A stretch of DNA of 64,000 nucleotides. Source: Lachnotalea glycerini (lineage in GTDB: Bacteria; Bacillota; Clostridia; Lachnospirales; Lachnospiraceae). This document shows positions 1 through 8,258 of this stretch, in pieces. The stretch lies in NCBI RefSeq assembly GCF_003201285.1, contig NZ_QICS01000004.1, positions 1 through 64,000 of the forward strand. The letters are read 5' to 3'. Both the position numbers and the translations under genes were made by a program. Within the stretch, counting starts at the first letter, position 1. Every line of letters begins with the position of its first letter. Below the pieces are notes generated by a model. It was not told the DNA's origin. It saw only the letters and a program-made list of their open reading frames with translations, and searched no databases.

Positions 1-142
1 AAATTAGTAGACAAGGGTTTGCAACAAATGATTGCATGACGTAAAGCTGTAGAAAGAAGAATGTCGGAAAGCCGTATGAGGGAAAACCTCACGTATGGTT
101 TGATGAGGGGAAAGAGGTCTTGCGACCTCCGACCTACTCTAC
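1..142 (+). mobile_element. 3' end of a group II intron (domains V and VI)
   Basis: Bases 69-101 fold as a group II domain V: the AAGCC / GGTTT arms, the AGC triad at the base, the CGTAT / ACGTA(T)GG helix and a GAAAA cap. Bases 102-142 fold as domain VI, with a GAGGTC-ttgc-GACCTC helix and an adenosine-containing ACCTACTCTAC tail where the branch point is expected. The intron probably ends at 142, because the sequence from 143 matches the inside of a repeat found intact elsewhere in the window. The rest of the ribozyme and any reverse transcriptase lie off the left edge. The short arms look most like a bacterial class C type, but this is not certain. Confidence 0.8.
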
Positions 143-315
143 AAGACCTTGTTGTTAATGTATTAAAGTTTTGATTTCTATGAAATAAAAACACATTAAC
201 ACGAATGCAAGTGGAAAATGTCACTGCGTAACAGCATTCGGCGCGGCAAAGAGGCCAAGTCCCTCAAGAGTGAGGGGTTAGGGAGCTGATACGGACTTAG
301 TCCGCTTTTTATTTC
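143..315 (+). repeat. Dispersed structured repeat, copy 1 (interrupted by the intron)
   Basis: This is the first of three copies of one element; the others are at 23532-23702 (minus) and 43800-43985 (plus). Shared blocks include GACCTT, GATT(C/T)CTATGAAATAAAA, CGAATGCAAG, GTCACTGCGT, CAGCATTCGGCGCGGCAAAG and AAGTCCCTC. It folds into nested hairpins (GAATGC/GCATTC enclosing GTCAC/GTGAC-like arms, then CCCTCA-type arms). It ends in a small terminator-like hairpin, CGGACT-ta-AGTCCG followed by T5, around 291-311. The 5' arm of its first hairpin is missing because the group II intron abuts it at 142/143. Confidence 0.85.
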
Positions 316-415
316 ATACGAGGAAATGTTATTTAAATATGGAAGAAAGTAAGTGTATCTTATGGAATAATAAACGTTTCTTTTAGAATAGTCCCAATAA
401 TATAAAACCAAAAAT

Positions 416-444
416 TTGAAATAATTGCATAGGTGTAGTATAAT
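416..444 (+). promoter_or_regulatory. Probable sigma-A promoter for the CdaR-like regulator
   Basis: TTGAAA (416-421), a 17-base spacer and TATAAT (439-444), lying 74 bases upstream of the start codon at 518 and downstream of the repeat. The hexamers and spacing are close to consensus. No transcript evidence is available. Confidence 0.6.
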
Positions 445-517
445 AATGAATTAGGTTAGACTGATGACTTGTAAACAAGCTAATTGTGGTTAATAAGGAA
501 AGAATGGGAGTGAATAG

Positions 518-1606
518 ATGATTTCAAATCAGATATTGCAAAATAGTATTAATGAATTAAAAGCGATAACTAGAGTCGACTTATGCATTTTGGATATAGA
601 TGGAATGACTATGGCAAGTACGAGTGAGGATTTTGAAGTAAATCCGGATATGATAAATTCATTTGCGTTATCGCCAGCCGATAGTCAGGAAATTCAAGGA
701 TTACATTATTTTAAAGTTTTTGATGATAGGCAGCTTGAATACGTACTTGTTGCTAAGGGGTCTAGTGATGATGTATATATGATAGGAAAGGTAGCCGTGT
801 GCCAGATACAGAATTTGATTATTGCTTACAAGGAGCGGTTTGATAAGAATAATTTTATACAAAATTTGATTCTGGATAACTTACTTTTGGTAGATATCTA
901 TAATCGTGCAAAGAAGCTGCACATTGAAATCGAAGCAAGACGAGTTGTTTTCATGATAGAAACCAAAAATGAGAAAGACAACAATGCGTTGGAAACTGTG
1001 AAGAATATATTCTCATCTAAATCAAAGGATTTTATAACTGCGGTAGACGAAAGAAATATTATACTTGTAAAAGAATTAGAGGCTGAGGAAAGCTATAATG
1101 ATTTAGAGCTGACAGCTAATGTGTTAGTAGATATGCTTAATACAGAAGCAATGACGCAGGTCAGAGTAGCCTACGGAACAATTATAGATGAAATTAAGGA
1201 AGTGTCTAAATCCTATAAGGAAGCTAAAATGGCACTCGATGTTGGTAAAATATTCTATAGTGAAAAAAATATAGTAGCCTATAATACTTTAGGAATAGGG
1301 CGCTTGATTTATCAGCTTCCGATTCCTCTTTGTGAAATGTTTATGAAAGAAGTATTTGGAGATAATATGCCGGATAGTTTTGATGAAGAAACGGTTACGA
1401 CTATAAATAAATTTTTCGAAAACAACTTGAATGTTTCCGAAACATCAAGACAGTTGTATGTTCATAGAAATACACTTGTTTACAGACTGGAAAAGTTGCA
1501 AAAAAGTACAGGTCTTGATATTCGTATTTTTGATGATGCGCTTACATTTAAAATTGCTATGATGGTAGTAAACTATATGAAATATATGGAAAGCATTGAA
1601 TTTTAA
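518..1606 (+). CDS. CdaR/PucR-type transcriptional regulator
   Basis: A 362-aa soluble protein with a C-terminal PucR-type helix-turn-helix domain (about residues 300-345, with the recognition segment VHRNTLVYRLEKL). The middle region (about 130-260) resembles the degenerate GGDEF-like linker seen in sugar diacid regulators. The N-terminal 110 residues would be the sensory part, but I recognise no ligand domain there. Proteins of this family activate or repress metabolic genes in response to small acids. The ATG at 518 has GGGAG just upstream. It precedes gdpP with a 70-base gap, so the two may be co-transcribed, and its ligand cannot be inferred from context. The fold assignment is secure; the physiological role is open. 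Confidence 0.75.
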   Translation: MISNQILQNSINELKAITRVDLCILDIDGMTMASTSEDFEVNPDMINSFALSPADSQEIQGLHYFKVFDDRQLEYVLVAKGSSDDVYMIGKVAVCQIQNLIIAYKERFDKNNFIQNLILDNLLLVDIYNRAKKLHIEIEARRVVFMIETKNEKDNNALETVKNIFSSKSKDFITAVDERNIILVKELEAEESYNDLELTANVLVDMLNTEAMTQVRVAYGTIIDEIKEVSKSYKEAKMALDVGKIFYSEKNIVAYNTLGIGRLIYQLPIPLCEMFMKEVFGDNMPDSFDEETVTTINKFFENNLNVSETSRQLYVHRNTLVYRLEKLQKSTGLDIRIFDDALTFKIAMMVVNYMKYMESIEF

Positions 1607-1676
1607 TTTTTTTTAAGTGGATAATGTACAAGCATTGTCTGGTAAGTGATTAGGAATTCCATGAATGGAGGAAACG

Positions 1677-3719
1677 ATGAATAAAAAGGTTAAGTTGAAA
1701 GGGTCAATTAAGATTTATTTGCAGTGGCCACTGATATTGACAATACTTATTTTTATAATGAATGGTGTAGTTTTTGCGATAGACAGAAAAGCTGGTGGTG
1801 CAATGGCTACCTTTACATTTATTTATATTGTCTTTATTTTGGTGCTGTATTTAAGAACAAAAAATACCCTGATGAATGACTTAATTACATTTGCAACACA
1901 ATACGGACAGATTCAAAAAAAGCTCCTTCTTGAAATGAAAATTCCCTATGCAATACTGGATGATGATGGGAAGCTTCTGTGGATGAACAAAGAATTTGCC
2001 AAGATAGTCAAAAAGGATAGATATTACAGAAAATCTATTACGGGCTTGTTTCCTAACATTACTAAAGATTTATTACCAAATGAGCTGAATGAATGTCAAG
2101 TATCATTTGAGTATGAGTCAAGAGACTATGAAGCACAGATGAAGAAAGTTTCAATGGACAGCGTATTAGAAACTACTTCTATTGTTAAGGTTGAAGCAGA
2201 GAAAAGCTATATTATAGCAATGTATTTGTTTGACAGAACAGAACTTAATTCTTATATTAAGGAGAATAAGGAACAAAGATTGGTAACAGGGCTTATTTAT
2301 TTAGATAATTATGAGGAAGCTCTTGAAAGTGTAGAGGAGGTCAGACGTTCATTACTGATTGCATTAATTGACAGAAAAATTAATAAGTACATTTCAGGTA
2401 TGGATGGGATAGTGAAAAAGCTTGAAAAAGATAAGTACTTTGTTGTTATGAAGCAAAAGTGTCTGGATACTTTGCAAAGCAATAAATTTTCTATATTAGA
2501 TGAAGTAAAGACAGTAAATATTGGTAATGAAATGGCTGTAACCTTAAGTATCGGCTTTGGAGTGAATGGTTCCACCTATATTCAAAATTATGCCTATGCT
2601 AGAACGGCGATTGATTTGGCATTAGGACGTGGAGGTGACCAAGCGGTTCTTAAGGATAATGATAAAATATATTATTATGGCGGCAAGACAAAGCAGGTGG
2701 AGAAAAGTACCAGAGTGAAAGCAAGAGTAAAGGCTCATGCGCTGAGAGAACTAATGGAAGCCAATGATAAGATTATTGTCATGGGACATAAAATAGGAGA
2801 TGTTGATTCCTTTGGTGCTTCTATTGGCATATATAGAGCAGCTAAGACTCTGAATAAAAAGGCTTACATTGTAATTAATGATATTACTACTTCAGTAAGA
2901 CCATTGCTTGAATGCTTTGTTAATAATCAGGATTATGATGAAGATATGTTTGTAACCAGCAGTGAAGCTCTGGAGCTGGTTGATAATAATACAGTTGTAA
3001 CAGTGGTAGACGTAAATAAACCAAGTTACACAGAATGTGAAGAATTGTTAAAAAGGGCGCGGACCATTGTAGTTCTTGATCATCATAGACAGGGAGTAGA
3101 AAGTATTGAGAATGCAGTGTTGTCTTATGTGGAAACGTATGCATCTTCTGCTTGTGAAATGGTTGCAGAAATACTTCAATATTTTGATGATAGCATTAAA
3201 ATAAAAGGTGTTGAGGCAGATTGCTTATATGCAGGAATTATGATTGATACAAACAATTTTATGTCCAAAACAGGAGTTAGAACTTTTGAAGCAGCGGCAT
3301 TTTTAAGAAGATGCGGTTCTGATGTTTCCCGGGTAAGAAAGATGTTTCGAGATGATATGATCACGTATAAGGCAAGAGCAGAGGCAGTTCGCCATGCCGA
3401 GGTTTACAGGGAATTTGCCATATCTGTGTGCCCGACAGGAGGATTAGAAAGTCCAACTGTAGTAGGAGCACAGGCGGCAAATGAGCTTCTTAACATTATT
3501 GGGGTAAAGGCTTCCATTGTTTTAACAGAATACAATGGGAAAATATATGTAAGTGCGCGTTCCATAGATGAAATTAATGTTCAACTTATTATGGAGAAAT
3601 TAGGTGGCGGTGGACATTTAAATGTAGCAGGAGCTCAACTTGAGTGTAATATAAATGATGCAAAAAGCATTATAAAAGAGACTCTGGATATTATGCTCGA
3701 TAATGGTGAGTTATCTTAA
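1677..3719 (+). CDS. gdpP: Cyclic-di-AMP phosphodiesterase GdpP
   Basis: A membrane-bound DHH/DHHA1 phosphodiesterase that hydrolyses c-di-AMP to pApA and so controls cell-wall and potassium homeostasis. In order it shows two transmembrane helices (about residues 15-60), a PAS-like segment (about 80-150), a degenerate GGDEF domain (about 170-300), a DHH domain (about 335-500) and a DHHA1 domain (about 590-665). Metal-binding residues are visible as H371, D375 and D377 in GHKIGDVDSFG and as D468-H469-H470 in VLDHHR. The substrate-binding GGGGH motif ends at H647. The start at 1677 is preferred to the in-frame ATG at 1665 because the GGAGG at 1667-1671 lies inside the longer version. The 680-aa length is usual. 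It leads directly into rplI and dnaB, the classic Firmicute order. Confidence 0.95.
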   Translation: MNKKVKLKGSIKIYLQWPLILTILIFIMNGVVFAIDRKAGGAMATFTFIYIVFILVLYLRTKNTLMNDLITFATQYGQIQKKLLLEMKIPYAILDDDGKLLWMNKEFAKIVKKDRYYRKSITGLFPNITKDLLPNELNECQVSFEYESRDYEAQMKKVSMDSVLETTSIVKVEAEKSYIIAMYLFDRTELNSYIKENKEQRLVTGLIYLDNYEEALESVEEVRRSLLIALIDRKINKYISGMDGIVKKLEKDKYFVVMKQKCLDTLQSNKFSILDEVKTVNIGNEMAVTLSIGFGVNGSTYIQNYAYARTAIDLALGRGGDQAVLKDNDKIYYYGGKTKQVEKSTRVKARVKAHALRELMEANDKIIVMGHKIGDVDSFGASIGIYRAAKTLNKKAYIVINDITTSVRPLLECFVNNQDYDEDMFVTSSEALELVDNNTVVTVVDVNKPSYTECEELLKRARTIVVLDHHRQGVESIENAVLSYVETYASSACEMVAEILQYFDDSIKIKGVEADCLYAGIMIDTNNFMSKTGVRTFEAAAFLRRCGSDVSRVRKMFRDDMITYKARAEAVRHAEVYREFAISVCPTGGLESPTVVGAQAANELLNIIGVKASIVLTEYNGKIYVSARSIDEINVQLIMEKLGGGGHLNVAGAQLECNINDAKSIIKETLDIMLDNGELS

Positions 3720-3784
3720 ACATAACAGGGATGCAGATAATTCCCAAAATAGCGTGAAAAGCACGTTTTGAAAGGAGTATTAAA

Positions 3785-4231
3785 ATGAAAGTTATTCTAT
3801 TAGAGGACGTAAAATCGTTGGGTAAAAAAGATGAAGTTGTAAATATAAATGACGGTTATGCCAGAAATTATATTCTTCCGAAAAAGCTTGGACTGGAAGC
3901 AACAGATAGAAATCTGAATGATTTGAAGCTTCAGAAGGCACACGAAGAAAAGGTGGCACAAGAAATATATGAGGAAGCGAAGGTCTTTGCTTCAAAAATA
4001 GCTGAAAAAGCAGTAGTTCTTACAATTAAAAGTGGAGAAGGAGGGAAGACCTTTGGCTCCATATCTTCAAAGGAAATTGCAAAAGCTGCAATGGAGCAGC
4101 TAGGTCTTGAGATTGACAAAAAAAAATTACAGCTTCCCGAACCAATTAAGACATTAGGAACTACGATAGTACCAGTTAAAATTCATCCTAAGGTTATGGC
4201 TGAGTTAAAGGTAAGTGTAAAGGAAGCATAG
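3785..4231 (+). CDS. rplI: 50S ribosomal protein L9
   Basis: A 148-aa protein with the L9 N-terminal signature ([18 protein letters not shown], then [13 protein letters not shown]), the long connecting helix and a C-terminal rRNA-binding domain containing [14 protein letters not shown]9 binds 23S rRNA near the L1 stalk and helps maintain the reading frame. AAAGGAG sits about eight bases before the ATG. Its stop codon shares a base with the ribosome binding site of dnaB, so the two are tightly coupled. Confidence 0.97.
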   Translation: MKVILLEDVKSLGKKDEVVNINDGYARNYILPKKLGLEATDRNLNDLKLQKAHEEKVAQEIYEEAKVFASKIAEKAVVLTIKSGEGGKTFGSISSKEIAKAAMEQLGLEIDKKKLQLPEPIKTLGTTIVPVKIHPKVMAELKVSVKEA

Positions 4232-4243
4232 GAGGTATCTATA

Positions 4244-5575
4244 GTGGAAGAAGCACTCATTAAAAGAGTATTGCCACATAGTATAGAGGCTGAACAATCC
4301 GTTGTTGGTGCCATGATTATGGATAGGGAGGCAATTTTAACCGCTTCCGAAATCATTACGAGTGAAGACTTTTATCAACATCAATACGGTGTGCTGTTTG
4401 AAGCTATAGTTGAACTTTATTCGGAAGATAAACCAGTCGATATGGTAACATTGCAGGATCGGTTAAAAGAAAAAGACGTTCCACCTGAAATAAGCAGTTT
4501 GGAATTCGTAAGAGATTTGTTAATGTCTGTACCGACTTCTGCTAATGTTAAATATTATGCTAGCATTGTAAATGAAAAAGCAATGCTTAGAAGACTTATT
4601 AAAGTAAATGAAGAAATAGCAAATATTTGCTATTTGGGTAAGGATAAACTTGAAGATATTTTAGAAGGTACAGAAAAAAAAATATTTGATTTAGTGCAAA
4701 GGCGAAATTCTGGTGATTATGTACCAATCAAGCAGGTAGTAATTAATGCTCTTGAGAAAATTGAATTAGCTTCTAAAACGAAAGGAACAGTAACTGGAGT
4801 CCCAACGGGCTTTATGGATTTAGACTATAAGACCTCTGGATTACAGCCGTCTGATCTTATATTAGTGGCGGCAAGGCCGTCAATGGGTAAAACAGCTTTT
4901 GTACTTAATATTGCTCAGAATGTAGCGTTTAGACATAACATTACAGCAGCAATATTTAGTCTGGAAATGTCAAAGGAACAGCTTGTAAATCGTTTGTTTG
5001 CACTTGAGTCACGAGTCGATTCACAGGCAATCAGGACGGGTAATCTGGCAGATTCTGATTGGGAGAAGTTAATAGAAGGAGCAGGTATTATTGGACGGTC
5101 TAATTTAATTATTGATGATACCCCAGGAATATCCATTTCTGAGTTGCGTTCAAAATGTCGTAAGTATAAATTAGAACACAACCTTGGAATTATTATTATT
5201 GACTACCTGCAATTGATGTCTGGCAGTGGTAAAGGGGATTCCAGACAACAGGAAATATCCGACATATCACGTTCTCTAAAGGGGCTTGCCAGAGAGTTAA
5301 ATGTGCCGGTTATAGCCCTGTCACAGCTTAGCCGTGCCGTAGAACAAAGACCGGATCATAGACCTATGCTATCTGACCTTCGTGAATCAGGAGCAATAGA
5401 GCAGGATGCCGATGTTGTTATGTTTTTATACCGAGATGATTATTATAATAAGGATTCAGAGGATAAGAATATAGCCGAAGTGATTATAGCCAAACAAAGA
5501 AATGGTCCCATTGGAACCGTTAATTTGGTATGGCTGCCTAATTATACGAAATTTGCCAATATGGAAAATAAATAA
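4244..5575 (+). CDS. dnaB: Replicative DNA helicase DnaB
   Basis: A 443-aa hexameric replicative helicase that unwinds DNA ahead of the fork. It has an N-terminal DnaB domain (about 10-110, starting LPHSIEAEQSVVGAM) and a C-terminal RecA-like domain (about 180-440). Walker A is ARPSMGKTAF with K216, and Walker B lies in IIIIDYLQLM. The conserved QLSRAVE and DLRESGAIEQDADVV stretches are present. Translation starts at GTG, with GGAGGT immediately after the rplI stop. In Bacillus the orthologue is called dnaC. A terminator follows. Confidence 0.97.
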   Translation: MEEALIKRVLPHSIEAEQSVVGAMIMDREAILTASEIITSEDFYQHQYGVLFEAIVELYSEDKPVDMVTLQDRLKEKDVPPEISSLEFVRDLLMSVPTSANVKYYASIVNEKAMLRRLIKVNEEIANICYLGKDKLEDILEGTEKKIFDLVQRRNSGDYVPIKQVVINALEKIELASKTKGTVTGVPTGFMDLDYKTSGLQPSDLILVAARPSMGKTAFVLNIAQNVAFRHNITAAIFSLEMSKEQLVNRLFALESRVDSQAIRTGNLADSDWEKLIEGAGIIGRSNLIIDDTPGISISELRSKCRKYKLEHNLGIIIIDYLQLMSGSGKGDSRQQEISDISRSLKGLARELNVPVIALSQLSRAVEQRPDHRPMLSDLRESGAIEQDADVVMFLYRDDYYNKDSEDKNIAEVIIAKQRNGPIGTVNLVWLPNYTKFANMENK

Positions 5576-5581
5576 TCTAAT

Positions 5582-5627
5582 AAGGAGAATGCTGCATTTG
5601 GTAATCCAATGGGCAATCTCCTTTTTA
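5582..5627 (+). terminator. Rho-independent terminator after dnaB
   Basis: Arms AAGGAGA (5582-5588) and TCTCCTT (5618-5624), with an inner TTGG/CCAA helix, followed by a T-run. It closes the gdpP-rplI-dnaB unit. Confidence 0.75.
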
Positions 5628-5768
5628 GTTAATGAAAATTATTTTTATTTGTATCAATATAATTTTTGAATTTCACTCTTAATGAATATTATTCCAATAG
5701 GTATTAGTTATATTTAACACTTTTAGGTATATTCTTATGCTGTTAGTAATATATATAATATAGAGAAG

Positions 5769-5827
5769 CTATGTCATTGTGGCGGGAGGACAAGCCGTAT
5801 CAGATAAAAAGTTTCTTGGCTACATAG
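5769..5827 (+). promoter_or_regulatory. Stem-loop in the leader of the MerR-type gene
   Basis: CTATGT (5769-5774) pairs with ACATAG (5822-5827), and AGCC (5793-5796) pairs with GGCT (5818-5821) just inside. The purine-rich segment GCGGGAGGACAAG lies between the two 5' arms. It sits about 40 bases before the MerR start. I could not match it to a riboswitch class I know; it may be a leader structure or a chance fold. Confidence 0.35.
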
Positions 5828-5865
5828 ACAAAGAGGTAAGAATATAAAAGGAGGGTGGAATATTT

Positions 5866-6528
5866 ATGAACAAGAGATATATGATATCAGACGCGGCAAA
5901 GCTTGTTGATGTTGAAACACATGTTTTAAGGTATTGGGAGGAGGAGCTTGAGCTTAGCATATTAAGAAATGAAATGGGGCATAGATATTATACAGACGGT
6001 GATATCAATCTGTTTAGAAATGTTAAAATATTAAAAGAAAAGGGATTCCAGTTAAAAGCAGTTAAAACGTTAGTATCCAAATTAAAAGATTGTAATGCAG
6101 ATAAGTTAAACGAACTATTGCCCTTGGAAAGTGATATTAATTATAATGTTATTGATTATAGTAAATTAAGCGAGGGTAATCATGAAAAAAAAGAAATAGA
6201 GAGTAAAACGATTGCAATATCCTCTAAGAGAGCTGTAAATCCTTTAACCGATGATAAAATGCAGCAATTTCATAATATAATTAAAAATATTGTAAGTGAT
6301 GCTCTAATGGAAAATAATTTTGAACTGGGAAAAGAGATTGGCACAAGAGTATCGGACAGCGTGTTAAAGGAAATGGATTATTTAATGAAAGTTCAGGATG
6401 AAAGAGAAGAAGAACGCTTTAAAAAACTGGATGAGCTATTGAGAATACATCAAAAAAACAGAAAGGAAATAGCGGCGACAGAAGAAGCTGGAAAAGGAAA
6501 AAAGAAAAAAAGATTTAAGCTATTATAA
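5866..6528 (+). CDS. MerR-family regulator with coiled-coil C-terminus
   Basis: A 220-aa protein with an N-terminal MerR winged helix (about residues 1-75: ISDAAKLVDVETHVLRYWEE, then GHRYYTDGDINLF). A long charged, helix-rich tail (about 120-200) ends in a lysine-rich stretch. There is no cysteine pair or obvious effector domain. The architecture recalls RacA-like chromosome-anchoring proteins more than classical metal or drug sensors. A strong GGAGGGTGG site precedes the ATG. It is monocistronic, between a leader stem-loop and a bidirectional terminator. The DNA-binding fold is sure; the RacA analogy is only suggestive. Confidence 0.7.
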   Translation: MNKRYMISDAAKLVDVETHVLRYWEEELELSILRNEMGHRYYTDGDINLFRNVKILKEKGFQLKAVKTLVSKLKDCNADKLNELLPLESDINYNVIDYSKLSEGNHEKKEIESKTIAISSKRAVNPLTDDKMQQFHNIIKNIVSDALMENNFELGKEIGTRVSDSVLKEMDYLMKVQDEREEERFKKLDELLRIHQKNRKEIAATEEAGKGKKKKRFKLL

Positions 6529-6578
6529 AATAAAACAAGTAGAATTTATGCAGATGCAATCATTCTACTTGTTTTATT
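6529..6578. terminator. Bidirectional terminator between MerR gene and ferredoxin gene
   Basis: A perfect 17-base inverted repeat, 6529-6545 with 6562-6578 (AATAAAACAAGTAGAAT and its complement). It carries A-rich and T-rich flanks, so it can terminate the MerR gene and the convergent pfl operon. Confidence 0.9.
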
Positions 6579-6595
6579 AAAATCAGCAATATCTA

Positions 6596-6763
6596 CTACT
6601 GAGAAATTGCACCTGTTGGACATGTTTCTGCACAAGTTCCGCAATCAACACATGCATCAGCATCGATTTGATATTTTCCATCACCTTCGCTGATTGCTCC
6701 TACTGGACATTCGCCAGCGCATGCTCCACAGCTTACACAGCTGTCACTAATAACATAAGCCAT
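6596..6763 (-). CDS. 2[4Fe-4S] ferredoxin
   Basis: A 55-aa bacterial-type ferredoxin. Two CxxCxxCxxxCP clusters are complete: CVSCGACAGECP and CVDCGTCAETCP. It carries low-potential electrons. A strong AAGGAGG site stands before the ATG at 6763. It is the last gene of the minus-strand pfl group, about 120 bases after pflA. One reasonable inference is that it supplies the electron needed by the radical-SAM activase, although clostridial ferredoxins also serve PFOR and hydrogenase. Confidence 0.93.
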   Translation of the reverse strand: MAYVISDSCVSCGACAGECPVGAISEGDGKYQIDADACVDCGTCAETCPTGAISQ

Positions 6764-6885
6764 AATATAATCCTCCTTAATATTCGTTCAATTTTTTAAT
6801 TGAATCATTACTGCAAGATAAACTCTTACAACATACATTTTAATACAAAATTAATGATATGACAAGCATAACTGTAAATTAAATA

Positions 6886-7665
6886 TCAGGTTTTTTCTAT
6901 ATCTGTTGCCATTTGACTTAGTTCAAAACGACGTTTTTTAATTCCCTCAATAATAAACTTTTTAGCTATGATTGCATTTTCTTTGTCCATATCCGGTATT
7001 TCTTCCAATGAATAATCAATACCCAATTCCTTATATTTGTTTTTACCCATAGTATGATAAGGCAGAACATCCAAGGCTTTTAGATAAGTCAGACCTCCAA
7101 TGAAATAGCCAAGCTCAAAGAGAAAATTTTCACTATCATTTAATGTTGGAACAACTACATGCCGTATCCACATATCAATGTGCTTGGAATCTAAATACTT
7201 GGCAAACTGCAAAATTTGAGCATTCGGCTGCTTTGTGAGTTTTAAATGTTCCTGCGTTTTAATATGCTTAATATCAAGCATAACTAAATCTGTTACTCTG
7301 ACTAAACGGTCAAATTTATTTAATAAATTAGTATTACTTTCATTGAATATGATACCCGATGTATCAAGGCAGGTATGAATGCCTTTTGCCTTTGCAGCTT
7401 CAAATAATTCAATTAAAAAATCAATCTGCATCAGCGGCTCACCACCTGATACAGTGAGTCCGCCATTTTTGTAAAAGGCTCTATTCTTCTCAAAAGAATT
7501 TAATATTTCCTTAACACTCATCTGATTTCCGATATCTGGCTGCCAAGTGTCAGGATTATGACAGTACAGGCAGCGCATTGGACAGCCTTGCATAAAAACT
7601 ACAAAACGAATACCGGGCCCATCTACACTTCCAAAGCTTTCAATGGAATGAATAAATCCTTTCAT
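6886..7665 (-). CDS. pflA: Pyruvate formate-lyase activating enzyme
   Basis: A 259-aa radical-SAM enzyme that abstracts hydrogen from the catalytic glycine of pyruvate formate-lyase. The CxxxCxxC cluster is visible as CPMRCLYC (about residues 29-36), followed by HNPDTW. SAM-binding GGEP lies in TVSGGEPLMQ, and the N-terminus IHSIESFGSVDGPGIRFVVF is typical of PflA. AAGGAGG precedes the start. It is encoded 41 bases after the detached glycyl-radical domain, which is presumably its substrate. Confidence 0.95.
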   Translation of the reverse strand: MKGFIHSIESFGSVDGPGIRFVVFMQGCPMRCLYCHNPDTWQPDIGNQMSVKEILNSFEKNRAFYKNGGLTVSGGEPLMQIDFLIELFEAAKAKGIHTCLDTSGIIFNESNTNLLNKFDRLVRVTDLVMLDIKHIKTQEHLKLTKQPNAQILQFAKYLDSKHIDMWIRHVVVPTLNDSENFLFELGYFIGGLTYLKALDVLPYHTMGKNKYKELGIDYSLEEIPDMDKENAIIAKKFIIEGIKKRRFELSQMATDIEKT

Positions 7666-7706
7666 AAATTTAGCCTCCTTAATTCTCTTTTTAGAGATTC
7701 AAAGGT

Positions 7707-7958
7707 TTACATTGCCTTATGGAAAGTACGTGAAATAATTTCATCCTGCTGTTCTTTTGTTAGCTTTATAAAATTAACGGCATATCCTGAGATTCGGATT
7801 GTCAACTGTGGATATTTCTCCGGATGAGCCTGAGCATCCAATAAAGTTTCTTTATTAAGAACATTGATATTTAAATGATGTCCGCCACTTTCTGCATAAC
7901 CATCCAAAACTGAAATTAAATTATCTATTTGTATTTCACTAGCTTTAACATTTGTCAT
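7707..7958 (-). CDS. Detached glycyl-radical domain of pyruvate formate-lyase
   Basis: An 83-aa protein equal to the C-terminal domain of pyruvate formate-lyase. It has [20 protein letters not shown], then [15 protein letters not shown] with the radical glycine at G58, and the terminal [14 protein letters not shown]. In E. coli the related GrcA (YfiD) is a spare part for an oxygen-cleaved full-length enzyme. Here the neighbouring PflB has no such domain, so this protein is probably an obligatory subunit. It has its own GGAGG site and lies in the same operon as pflB and pflA. The identity of the domain is certain from the motif; the obligatory assembly is inferred. Confidence 0.9.
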   Translation of the reverse strand: MTNVKASEIQIDNLISVLDGYAESGGHHLNINVLNKETLLDAQAHPEKYPQLTIRISGYAVNFIKLTKEQQDEIISRTFHKAM

Positions 7959-8021
7959 TATGAATTCCTCCTAATTTATAACCAATATACATTTAAATTT
8001 GAGTTGATTCTGTATTTTTAG

Positions 8022-8231
8022 TTACTCCTCTTCTGTAGTATCAATTCCTTCATGCAACGTAGGAATGTTGCATGCAAGGTTACTATTTTCACAATCAACA
8101 CACCCTAATTGATTGACGATTCTATCCGTACATTGAGAATCTAAAGCGGTAATATTAAGATGGCCAACTCCCTTTAAAACAGAGCTATCTAGCAGAGTAA
8201 TTATATCCTCGATCATATCCTTATTTTCCAT
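8022..8231 (-). CDS. Small cysteine-rich relative of the glycyl-radical domain
   Basis: A 69-aa protein between pflB and the glycyl-radical domain gene. Residues about 7-32 (DIITLLDSSVLKGVGHLNIT) align with the first half of the neighbouring radical domain ([20 protein letters not shown]). The glycine-radical loop is absent. A cysteine cluster replaces it: C34, C44, C47 and C54 (GCVDCENSNLAC), followed by an acidic tail. This could be a metal-binding or regulatory paralogue that docks on PflB or the activase. I do not recognise a named family. It starts 27 bases after the pflB stop, so translation is likely coupled. Confidence 0.7.
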   Translation of the reverse strand: MENKDMIEDIITLLDSSVLKGVGHLNITALDSQCTDRIVNQLGCVDCENSNLACNIPTLHEGIDTTEEE

Positions 8232-8258
8232 AATATCAGTCCTTCTATAAAATAAAAT

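Noticed and set aside
196-411. A 71-codon reading frame on the minus strand
   Set aside because: It runs through the structured repeat and promoter region, has no ribosome binding site and resembles no protein.
5769-5827. c-di-GMP, c-di-AMP or preQ1 riboswitch
   Set aside because: The conserved cores of these classes that I know are not present; only a generic stem-loop is visible.
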